From CAKMMH01 sp927798255 (lineage in GTDB: Bacteria; Bdellovibrionota_C; UBA2361; CAKMMH01): a stretch of 64,000 nucleotides of DNA. This document shows positions 56,631-64,000 of the stretch, piece after piece. The translations under genes and the position numbers were made by a program. Numbering within the stretch: position 1 is the first letter of the stretch; each line of letters starts with the position of its first letter. The notes under the pieces were generated by a model that had not been told where the DNA came from, made no database searches, and saw nothing but the letters and a program-made list of their open reading frames with translations. The stretch lies in NCBI GenBank assembly GCA_034180415.1, contig JAXFOK010000056.1:1-64000 (forward strand), read 5' to 3'.

Positions 56631-58507
56631 CTACAAAACCTTGCGTGTAGTATCGGGGCTATAAGCCTTAAAAATCTGCTCAAAGTTAATTCTAACTTTG
56701 TCATCATCTGTGTCTCTCATTACAAAATACTGAGGCTTTTCTTTTGCAATTTCTGTTACAACTTCATCATTTAGTGTTCTATCAAATGAGGCTATTAAAA
56801 ACTTTTCATCTTCTGCATAAACATAAAAAACTTCTTTGTTTTTTATTTTCTTTTTTTCAATTTTACTTGAAAGCGATATTCCCATATCAAGTAAGACTTG
56901 AAAAAGTAAATCCTCACCAGTTCTATCTTCTTTAATATTATTTATTGCGTTATCAAAAATATCCTCTGTTACTTCACTTGGCTTATAAAAAACATCTTTC
57001 ATATTACTTGAGTCTAACTTTAGAACTCTAAAGCCGATATCAAGATTTTGTGTTGTAAGAGGTGATTCTTCTTTTATTTTTTGACCTGCACGGCGGATAC
57101 GTTCTTTTCCAATTTCGCAGATATTTTTATAGCCAGCCTTGGCTGCTTCTGAATTTTCATCACAAACTTCTGGAAGCTGAACCATTATAAATTTTCGATG
57201 TCCACCGTCTTCAGCATTTAATTTCATTACGGCGTGAGCGGTTGTGGCAGAGCCACTAAAAAAGTCCATAATTGTAGCATCTCGATCGCAAGCTATTTCA
57301 ATCATTCTTAATATATATGGCGTCGGTTTAGGAGTATCAAAAACAATATCGGAAAACACCATCTTAATTTCATCAGAAGCGTTTGCCGCATTTGAAACAT
57401 TATCCCAAAGAGTTTCAGGAATTTTCCCTTTGTTTTCAAAGATAAACATTTTTCTATAGATATTATCACCACGAAATATTAATTTATCTTCCGTATCTAA
57501 CTTAGCTAGATTTTCCTTGCTAAATAACCACAATCTTTCTTTAAAAAATTGACCATCTTTTGAAGTAAACGAATATCGAACTCCTCCTTGAGTCCCCCTC
57601 GCCCAACACCCAAGCATACGATAATTACCTCTAGGATCATTATCAGGATTTTTATATGCTCTTACAGTTTCTTCATCCAATTCCAAAAAATTTGTATCAA
57701 AATTGTCTTTTTCTTTTGCATATAACAAACAATATTCGTGAGCCTTACTAAACCATCTTGCACTGTTGTCTCTTCCTCGTTTTCTTTTCCAGATGATGCT
57801 CGCTACGAAATTCCCCTCCCCGAAAATCTCATCGCAAACTTTTTTAAGATTCGCTTGTTCATTATCATCGATGCTTATAAAGATAACGCCATCATCGGTT
57901 AAAAGGTCTCTTGCAAGTTTTAATCTTGGATAAATCATATTAAGCCAGTCGGTATGGAAGCGGCCGTTTGAGGATGGGTTTGATACGAGGCGGTTTCCGT
58001 CGTCGTCGTAGTCGGAGCTTTGTTCGTTATACTCATCTTGAGATTGTTTAAAGTTGTCTTGATAGATAAAGTCGTTTCCTGTGTTATAAGGCGGGTCGAT
58101 ATAAATCATTTTGACTTTACCAAGGTATGTTTTTTGAAGAAGTTTTAAGACTTCTAGGTTATCGCCTTCTATGTATAAATTTTGTGTTGTATCGAAATCT
58201 TTTGATTCTTCTCTACTGGGTCTAAGTGTTTTATTAGTTGGGGTGATAGCGTTTAGGATTGCTTTTCTTTTATCTGGCCAAGTAAATTCGTAACGCTCTT
58301 TTGAATCATCTAAAAGCTCGCTTGAAAGCTCCTGCTTTAGCTTCTCAAAATTCAAACAGTGTTTTACCCCCCCCCGCAAGGATCCTTTTGTTCTAGAACA
58401 CAGTTTGGAAAAAGCTCCATTAGTTTTGCAACATTATCATTTACAATATTTTTGCTTTCCATTGAAAGTTTATGCGATATATTCTCATCTAAGATTTGTT
58501 TTTTCAT
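56631..58507 (-). CDS. Type III DNA methyltransferase Mod, frame broken at a G9 tract
   Basis: This is an N6-adenine methyltransferase of type III systems with MIYIDPPYNTGNDF (the DPPY motif) and the SAM-binding FSGSATTAHAVMKLN. The natural start is the ATG at 58507 with an AAGGAA site, giving MKKQILDENISHKLS and LMELFPNCVLEQKDPCGGG. In this sequence the run of nine G residues (58375-58367) leads straight to TAA. The main body, from about VKHCLNFEKLKQEL on, lies in another frame. Ten (or seven) Gs would join them. A TTG at 58379 could give weak expression of the shorter frame. It is a phase-variable Mod, OFF as assembled. Confidence 0.9.
58367..58375. repeat. C9/G9 homopolymer tract inside mod
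   Basis: Nine C residues on the plus strand (G on the coding strand) occur about 45 codons into the methyltransferase gene. Such tracts change length by slipped-strand replication. The rest of the window is so AT-rich that a nine-C run is very conspicuous. Confidence 0.9.
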
Positions 58508-58621
58508 TAAAAATTTTTCCTTTATTTTCATAAATATTAAAACTTCAAATATAACACCTAATAATTTTATACCATATGCTACTAACGCAAAAAACCCCTA
58601 AGGTAGCCTCTTTCCTAGTTA

Positions 58622-58897
58622 TTAATAAGTTTTTTTTACAATCCTGATTTTATTTAATTTATTCATTCTTTTTTTTTCAAGTTCTTCTTTTACAAGCTGA
58701 TAAAAATAACTTGCACCTTCAAGGTATAAACCAGTATCTATATTTTCTAATTTTTCTGAAATTTTTGCTTTATAAAAATATTCAAATGCATCAATTAAAG
58801 AAAGATTTTTCTCTTTCATAATATATGAAATAACTTCACTTATTATTGTTTGAATTAAAAAATCTTGCGTTGGTGTTTTTTCTTTTAGTAACATCAT
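58622..58897 (-). CDS. Small partner protein of the DUF3990 operon
   Basis: This 91-residue helical protein begins DFLIQTIISEVISYIM and continues DAFEYFYKAKISEKL, and is similar in style to DUF3791-like small partners. Its start overlaps the DUF3990 stop by four bases (ATGA type), showing tight coupling. It may be an antitoxin or accessory subunit. The family is not certain. Confidence 0.6.
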   Translation of the reverse strand: MMLLKEKTPTQDFLIQTIISEVISYIMKEKNLSLIDAFEYFYKAKISEKLENIDTGLYLEGASYFYQLVKEELEKKRMNKLNKIRIVKKTY

Positions 58898-59409
58898 GCT
58901 TCTCCTTTATTTTTAAGATAGGATATTGCCTTTGTAGTATGAAAAGAATATTGATTATTTAATTTTTTATATTCAAGTTCATTTCTTAATTGATCTAACC
59001 TAATAATCCCATTAACATAAAGCGAAAATATTCTTGAGATATCATCATTTGCTACTGGTCCTATAACCATATCATACTTATTATCGTGATTTGATAATGG
59101 ATTTGAAAAATCTTTAAAATTCATATCCCTATTATTTAAAATCATCTCTGCCCAATCATCAGATACACCTTCAAAAACTTTAATGTTTAGAGATTGCATG
59201 GCGTTTTCATCAAATTCAAAAGCTGTCACTTTAGAGCTTCCACCAAAACGTGCAGATGTTCTAATTGCCATCTGTTTTGCTTGACTTAATAGAGTTGTTA
59301 AATAAAATCCTCTTCCAAAATCTTTAAAATTTCGGCATTTTGTTAAATCAATATTTTCAATTAAGATATTTGAACCATGATATAAAAGCATTTTATAAGC
59401 TTCCTCCAT
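58894..59409 (-). CDS. DUF3990 protein, ADP-ribosyltransferase-like
   Basis: This 171-residue protein has LYHGSNILIENI near the start and FKDFGRGFYLTTLLSQAKQMA, the pattern of DUF3990, which resembles the ADP-ribosyltransferase fold. It sits between two small helical proteins and overlaps both, an organisation typical of toxin-antitoxin modules. It is probably a toxin that modifies a cellular target; that is inference. Confidence 0.78.
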   Translation of the reverse strand: MEEAYKMLLYHGSNILIENIDLTKCRNFKDFGRGFYLTTLLSQAKQMAIRTSARFGGSSKVTAFEFDENAMQSLNIKVFEGVSDDWAEMILNNRDMNFKDFSNPLSNHDNKYDMVIGPVANDDISRIFSLYVNGIIRLDQLRNELEYKKLNNQYSFHTTKAISYLKNKGEA

Positions 59410-59611
59410 TTTTTCTACATATTTCTTTAAGGTCTTCTAGGACTTCATTTTCAGAAAGAAGATGCTCGGCTTCATAATTATCAGTCAAAAACTTCATTGC
59501 ACCATACTTATTTAAGTATAAAAATGCTTCCTTTATAGTATACTTCACATCTTTTGCAAACATTGAAATTATCATAACAATATAATAAATTTCTTTTTTT
59601 TCTTTTGTCAT
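59393..59611 (-). CDS. DUF3791-family small protein
   Basis: This 72-residue helical protein has FAKDVKYTIKEAFLYLNKYGAM followed by TDNYEAEHLLSENEVLEDL, matching the DUF3791 outline. It is the first gene of the three-gene operon and overlaps the DUF3990 gene by 17 bases. By analogy with similar pairs it may be the antitoxin. Confidence 0.7.
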   Translation of the reverse strand: MTKEKKEIYYIVMIISMFAKDVKYTIKEAFLYLNKYGAMKFLTDNYEAEHLLSENEVLEDLKEICRKNGGSL

Positions 59612-59665
59612 CTCTATTTCCTAATAAAAAACATAAAGATTTAATACTTATAATTTTAAAATTTT

Positions 59666-60919
59666 TCATATTAAATAGACAACACTTCTTCCACTTCCTT
59701 CTTTTTTAACAAGCCCAAGAGATATAAGTTTATTTAATATTTTTATTACTTTTGATTTTCCAAAATCACAATTTTTAGTAATTTGCGCACTATTTACTAA
59801 TTTTTTATTTTTTATAAATTCATAAACTAATTTTTCATCATTTGATAAATCAATATTAGTATTTAAAACAGGAAGTGTAATTTTAATAGAATCAAATAGT
59901 ACATCATATTTAGGCTTTAAAATATTTTGTGTATACGATTCATTTATCCTTTTAATTCCTGTTCCAAATCGTTCAACAATATGAAGTCTATAAAATACAT
60001 TTCCAATAATGCGGTTTCTAAGCACTGATAAGCCACCTTTTAAATAATCTTCCTTACTTACTCCTTTTGGAAGCCCCCCTGGAGATGTAATTTCAATTCT
60101 ATCTTTAAACATAGCAACATTTATATGTGCATCAATATCCCACGTTCTATGAATAATAGCATTTGCTATTGCTTCACGATAAGCTTTCTCTGGAACGCTT
60201 TCAACTAACTCTCTTAGACTTCCTTTTATTTGTTCATATTGATAGTATTGTCTATAAACACTTATAGCCTCGTCATATTGTTCTAATATCGATATATTGG
60301 CAAAAGTTTTTCGATAACGAATAATGTCAATTGTTTCTCCAAAATAAGCGATATCAATACCACAAAAATTATTTTTATCCGCCAAAAGTGCCCCAGCATT
60401 ATTAAAACAATTTTTATCATTAGAAAGCTCTAATGTTTTTAATATATCATCAGAAATAGCATTTATATGTAACGCATCCTTTAATTTGCTTTCTAAAATT
60501 GAAAATTTTAAATTTTGCTCTTTTGAGGGTTGCCCTTCATAAGTTAAATTTTGCCCATCAAGAATTAACCTTGAAAGCTCTACTCTATCTGCTTGTACTG
60601 TTGAAGTATCATTTCTCTTATATGCAATGGATTTATAAAAATAAGGTTTAAAATCTCCTTCTTCTACAGTAAGCGTAACTATGTTTGTTTTATAATCAAT
60701 ATGTAATGAGTAATTAGGTACTGGTGAAATGTTACCATTTATCATATTTTCTATATCAAGACATGTTGCCTCTGGATTTTTTACACCTACTTTTTTACCA
60801 TCATCAGTAATACCAAATATAATTTCGCCAGTTCCAAAGTTTGCATACGCGCTAACAGTTTTTAAAAAAGTATTCGTAACTTTTTCTTTATATTCCAAAT
60901 TTTTCGTTTCTTTTACCAT
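59666..60919 (-). CDS. AlbA/Schlafen-domain ATP-binding protein
   Basis: The N-terminal domain (NLEYKEKV..., SAYANFGTGEIIFGITDDG) is the AlbA_2/Schlafen type, and the middle has REAIANAIIHRTWDI and ITSPGGLPKG as in the COG2865 family of transcriptional regulators/helicase-like proteins. The C-terminus is a winged helix (NSAQITKNCDFGKSKVIKIL). It is 417 residues long. A good ribosome site (AGGTAGG) precedes the ATG. Repeated sites upstream at 61021-61080 may be its operator. Confidence 0.82.
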   Translation of the reverse strand: MVKETKNLEYKEKVTNTFLKTVSAYANFGTGEIIFGITDDGKKVGVKNPEATCLDIENMINGNISPVPNYSLHIDYKTNIVTLTVEEGDFKPYFYKSIAYKRNDTSTVQADRVELSRLILDGQNLTYEGQPSKEQNLKFSILESKLKDALHINAISDDILKTLELSNDKNCFNNAGALLADKNNFCGIDIAYFGETIDIIRYRKTFANISILEQYDEAISVYRQYYQYEQIKGSLRELVESVPEKAYREAIANAIIHRTWDIDAHINVAMFKDRIEITSPGGLPKGVSKEDYLKGGLSVLRNRIIGNVFYRLHIVERFGTGIKRINESYTQNILKPKYDVLFDSIKITLPVLNTNIDLSNDEKLVYEFIKNKKLVNSAQITKNCDFGKSKVIKILNKLISLGLVKKEGSGRSVVYLI

Positions 60920-61020
60920 GAAGCAACCTACCTAAAAATTTTAAATTTTCTACTTTTTCTTTGATTATATACAAACTTATTATAACTAAACTTACCATCT
61001 AGTGCAATCAAAAAACTTTT

Positions 61021-61080
61021 TTGTTCGCGTTTTGTTTAAAAATTGCAAACAAAAACATTTTTCGTTCGCACACAAAAAGA
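61021..61080. promoter_or_regulatory. Candidate operator upstream of the Schlafen-type gene
   Basis: GTTCGC occurs as a direct repeat at 61023-61028 and 61064-61069. Between them is TTTGTTT/AAACAAA as an inverted repeat (61031-61037/61047-61053). The cluster of TTTTTGTTC-like words on both strands suggests a binding site for the winged-helix protein or another regulator. Confidence 0.35.
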
Positions 61081-61222
61081 ACAAAAAGCAGTAATATGAT
61101 AAAATTAGAAGTTATAGGCCTAATAACTATTTGTTTTTACATATATTTTTAGGCAGTGAAAAACATCAGCAAAAAAGTTTTCGTTTGTTTTTGCACTAGT
61201 TTGTTTTTAAACCAGTTAGTTT

Positions 61223-61733
61223 TTACTCTAGCCCAAAACACATTAAGCATAAAAGTATTGCTCGAACAAGATATTTTAACCCAATATTATAAAGGTTTAC
61301 TAAAAGTTTATTTAAAAAAAACTCACTACCTTTTACTTTACACTTCCAACCTAATATTAAACATAAAACAATTACATTTAACGTAAGCAATATATTTGAT
61401 GTTAAGAAATCAAGAAAATCAAATATATTTTTGTTAAATATTTTAAAATCAGCTAATAAGTCAAAAGATAATGTTGCAGGAATTGCACATAAAGATATTA
61501 TACAAAATAAAAAAGCACTTGCTCTTACTCTTGTTAATTTAAATCTGTCAACTAAAATTGCGCACGGTACTTCTAAAATACTTATTCCCGAAGTTACAGA
61601 AGTACAAAATAATAATATAAAAAACAAGCTAGAAATTGCATACCCGTAAGGAATTTTTGCAAATATTTCTGGTAAAGTAACAAACACAAGCCCTGGCCCT
61701 GAGTTTGGTGCTAATTCAAAAAAAAATACATAT
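61223..61733 (-). pseudogene. C-terminal remnant of a neurotransmitter:sodium symporter gene
   Basis: The frame begins abruptly with GPGLVFVTLPEIFAKIPYG, a motif of the middle of NSS-family sodium symporters, and continues with the helices TSGISILEVPCAILVDRF. About half of a normal 450-residue transporter, including its N-terminal sodium site, is missing. No start codon of its own is convincing. A truncated gene. Confidence 0.7.
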
Positions 61734-61826
61734 AAATAAAAAACTTATAGTTAATATGTATCTTAGTTAATATTTCTAAATTTCTTAAAGCTTGATTAGA
61801 AAACTAATTCTTATCTTTTCAAATTT

Positions 61827-61873
61827 ATTTTTCCGCTAAATCTCATAAAATTTTTAAGATTTAGCGGAAAAAT
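61827..61873. terminator. Perfect 17-bp hairpin
   Basis: The arms 61827-61843 and 61857-61873 (core TTCCGCTAAATCT/AGATTTAGCGGAA) are perfectly paired with a 13-base loop and A/T runs on both sides. It may be a bidirectional terminator between the symporter remnant and the AAA gene at 61912, or an attenuator of the latter. Confidence 0.6.
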
Positions 61874-61911
61874 AATTGACAAGATTTTTTAGATTATTTA
61901 AATTTCTAAAT

Positions 61912-63351
61912 ATGGAACTAAAAACAATCATTGGAAGAAATCAGGAAATAGCAAGGTTAGATGAGTGTATGGAATCTAGCTTTGCACAGCTTATTATAGT
62001 TTATGGAAGAAGACGTATTGGAAAAACATTTCTTATTAATGAATATTATAAGAATAATTTTGCATTTAAGTTAACAGGGACATTTGGCGGTAAAAAAGAA
62101 ATACAACTCAGAAATTTCCTAGCAGAGTTAAATAGAAAGTCTAAAAAACAATATGGTATTCCAAAGGATTGGATAGAAGCTTTTGAATTTTTAAGAGAAT
62201 ATTTAGAAAAAGCTCCTAAAAACAAAAAACAGATAGTGTTTTTTGATGAAATGCCTTGGCTTGATACGCAAAAATCTGGATTTCTTTCCGCTTTTGAATG
62301 GTTTTGGAATGATTGGGGGTCAACTAAGAAAAACTTAGTTTTTATCGTTTGTGGCTCTGCGACATCGTGGATGGATGAAAAGATTGCAAATAATAAAGGT
62401 GGATTATTTAATAGACAAACCTGTAAGTTATATCTTAAACCTTTTAAACTATATGAGGTAAAAGAATTTTTAGAATCTAAAAAAATCTACTGGTCCAATT
62501 ACGATATTGCACAATGTTATATGATATTGGGAGGTATACCATATTACTTAAATCTTTTAAGTAACAATTTATCTTTGTCTCAAAATATAGACAAATTAAT
62601 ATTTTTTGATGGCGGAGAATTATGGGATGAATTCGAACATTTATACAGAACATTATTTTTAAATAGTGATAACTATGTAAAAGTTGTTCAAGCATTAAGT
62701 ACAAAAAAAGGTGGATTTACAAGAGAACAAATAGCCAAAAGTGCAAAATTAACTCCTAACGGTGATTTAACAAAAATATTAAATGACCTTGCGTTATCTG
62801 GTTTTGTGCGTGTATCCCAATTTTACAACAAAAAGAAAAAAGAAACTTTGTACCAACTTTCAGATTACTATACAGCTTTTTATTTTAAATACATAAAAGA
62901 CAATTATGGAAAAGATAAACATTTTTGGAATAACATGTTAGACAATCCTTCACGTGCGACATGGGAAGGATTGGTTTTCGAGCAAGTCTGTAAAGACCAT
63001 GTGGATGAAATCAAACAAAGACTTGGAATCTCTGGTGTTTTAACAGAAACTTCTTCTTGGTTTACAAAAGGAAATAAAGAACTAGGAACTACAGGTGCTC
63101 AAATAGATTTACTAATAGATAGGCGTGATAATGTAGTTTCAATATGTGAAATAAAATTTTCTAAAGAAGAGTTTTTAATTAATAAAGATTATGACTTAAA
63201 GTTAAGAAATAAAATAGGCGCATTTAAAGAAGAAACTAACTTTAAAAAATCAATTCAATTAGTGATGATAACAACATTTGGAGTAAAGAAAAATAAATAT
63301 AGCAGTATTGTTCAAAATCAAGTTGTGCTTGATGATTTATTTAAAAAATAA
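61912..63351 (+). CDS. AAA ATPase with DUF234 nuclease-like domain
   Basis: This STAND-like ATPase of the archaeal ATPase_2 type has the start region GRNQEIARLDECME, Walker A YGRRRIGKTFLINEY and Walker B IVFFDEMPWLD. A winged helix near residues 265-290 and a C-terminal DUF234 part with GAQIDLLIDRRDN..ICEIKFS (restriction-like) follow. I chose the ATG at 61912, which makes the N-terminus normal; an upstream frame start at 61876 lies inside the hairpin flank. It is a companion of the DUF4143 type in function, which is unknown. Confidence 0.85.
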   Translation: MELKTIIGRNQEIARLDECMESSFAQLIIVYGRRRIGKTFLINEYYKNNFAFKLTGTFGGKKEIQLRNFLAELNRKSKKQYGIPKDWIEAFEFLREYLEKAPKNKKQIVFFDEMPWLDTQKSGFLSAFEWFWNDWGSTKKNLVFIVCGSATSWMDEKIANNKGGLFNRQTCKLYLKPFKLYEVKEFLESKKIYWSNYDIAQCYMILGGIPYYLNLLSNNLSLSQNIDKLIFFDGGELWDEFEHLYRTLFLNSDNYVKVVQALSTKKGGFTREQIAKSAKLTPNGDLTKILNDLALSGFVRVSQFYNKKKKETLYQLSDYYTAFYFKYIKDNYGKDKHFWNNMLDNPSRATWEGLVFEQVCKDHVDEIKQRLGISGVLTETSSWFTKGNKELGTTGAQIDLLIDRRDNVVSICEIKFSKEEFLINKDYDLKLRNKIGAFKEETNFKKSIQLVMITTFGVKKNKYSSIVQNQVVLDDLFKK

Positions 63352-63482
63352 GAATAATATATTCCCTAGTTAAGTATACAATTCTATTTGAAAAAATTTA
63401 GGAATTTCTTTTCTTACTCCTTTACCTATTAACAAATTTTACTCATTATGAAATAATTAATTTTAGCGTCAATTATTTTAAA

Positions 63483-64000
63483 TTTTTAATTGGAGTTACA
63501 AACACCGAAAAAATTAAATCAATTCTTATTTCAATAAGCGTGCTTTTTTTCTGTTTTATTCTTAATTGTTGTTGAAATTTTAACTGTAGAAACTGGAATA
63601 CTTGAAGATATTGGAGATTTATTCGGTTCAAACACCATAAGAGTTTCATCGAGTGAAGGTGTAACAACTAAGGTAAATGGTCAAATTGTTGATAATAATA
63701 GTACAATCAAAATTGATTCTCAAAATAAATTAAAATATTTAAATAAAAATACAAACCTTAATGATAACGTTCAAGATTTTCAGGGAAATTCTAGAAACGA
63801 TAATTCAAATCAAGGTGATAAATCTTTTAGAGTCGGCGTTTTGGGTCCTAAAATTAAAGTTAAAATTAGCTTAGCAAAAAACATGAAATTTCAAAATTAT
63901 GATAACTGCCTTTTCTCAATGAAAATTCCTCAAGGTTGGAAAGTCAGAATTGGCGCTCCCGATCACACACACTATACTTTTATGGTTTACAATCCAAATA
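63483..64000 (+). pseudogene. Partial, frameshifted membrane-anchored surface protein ORF
   Basis: From 63483 a frame reads LIGVTNTEKIKSILISISV and runs into a T7 run at 63544-63550. After that the open frame is the shifted one, which gives EILTVETGILEDIGDLFG and then an Asn/Ser-rich, beta-type stretch to the window end. Six Ts instead of seven would join both into an N-terminal membrane helix plus extracellular part. No in-frame ATG precedes the first part, so it may be decayed or its start lies further upstream. Confidence 0.5.

Noticed and set aside
61156..61386. 76-codon plus-strand ORF with signal-like start
   Set aside because: It is antisense to the symporter remnant, whose frame clearly matches a known family.

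Overview
The window is a very AT-rich bacterial chromosome segment from a Gram-negative organism. The supporting evidence is type II secretion pseudopilins, an LPS heptose enzyme, an ADP-heptose-type glycosyltransferase and outer-envelope glycan genes. The F1 ATP synthase operon is headed by two b-type subunits, one with a secretory leader. The tmRNA is one piece, which argues against Alphaproteobacteria, and an SspB-like ClpXP adaptor lies beside it. Together these fit a deltaproteobacterial or Bdellovibrio-type lineage best, but this is inference and the genus cannot be named. A sulfatase with its anaerobic maturase suggests an anaerobic, possibly host-associated life.

Layout. 1-2.5 kb: GspG/H/I/J pseudopilins. 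2.5-3.9 kb: RNase HI and a DUF445 protein. 3.95-4.44 kb: an unidentified, strongly structured, less AT-rich non-coding element. 4.7-7.5 kb: a heptose cytidylyltransferase-phosphatase fusion, an M23 peptidase, a J-domain protein, tRNA-Val and gcvH. 7.8-8.8 kb: two small genes of foreign-looking composition, each ended by a terminator. 8.8-14.9 kb: atpF'-atpF-atpH-atpA-atpG-atpD-atpC. 15-31.5 kb: housekeeping genes (rlmH, tadA, rpe, plsY, fabD, pcnB), the sulfatase pair, two glycosyltransferases, a REC-histidine kinase and several decayed genes. 31.5-42.6 kb: a surface-glycan region rich in membrane glycosyltransferases and pseudogenes, with three copies of a MITE family. 42.6-47.6 kb: fatty-acid, nucleotide-sugar and other metabolic genes, then sspB. 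47.7-48.1 kb: tmRNA.

48.2-63.4 kb is a defence/accessory island. It holds a DUF4143 ATPase preceded by a repeat array of exactly 33 bp period; a four-gene type III restriction-modification operon whose methyltransferase carries a G9 tract that puts it out of frame, so it is probably phase-variable and OFF in this assembly; a three-gene DUF3791/DUF3990 toxin-antitoxin-like operon; an AlbA/Schlafen-type ATP-binding protein; a truncated sodium symporter gene; and a second AAA ATPase-nuclease. The last 500 bases hold a frameshifted ORF that runs off the window.

The most promising items for follow-up are the phase-variable mod gene, the structured RNA element, the 33-bp repeat array, the tmRNA-SspB pairing and the pair of small foreign-looking genes at 7.8-8.6 kb.
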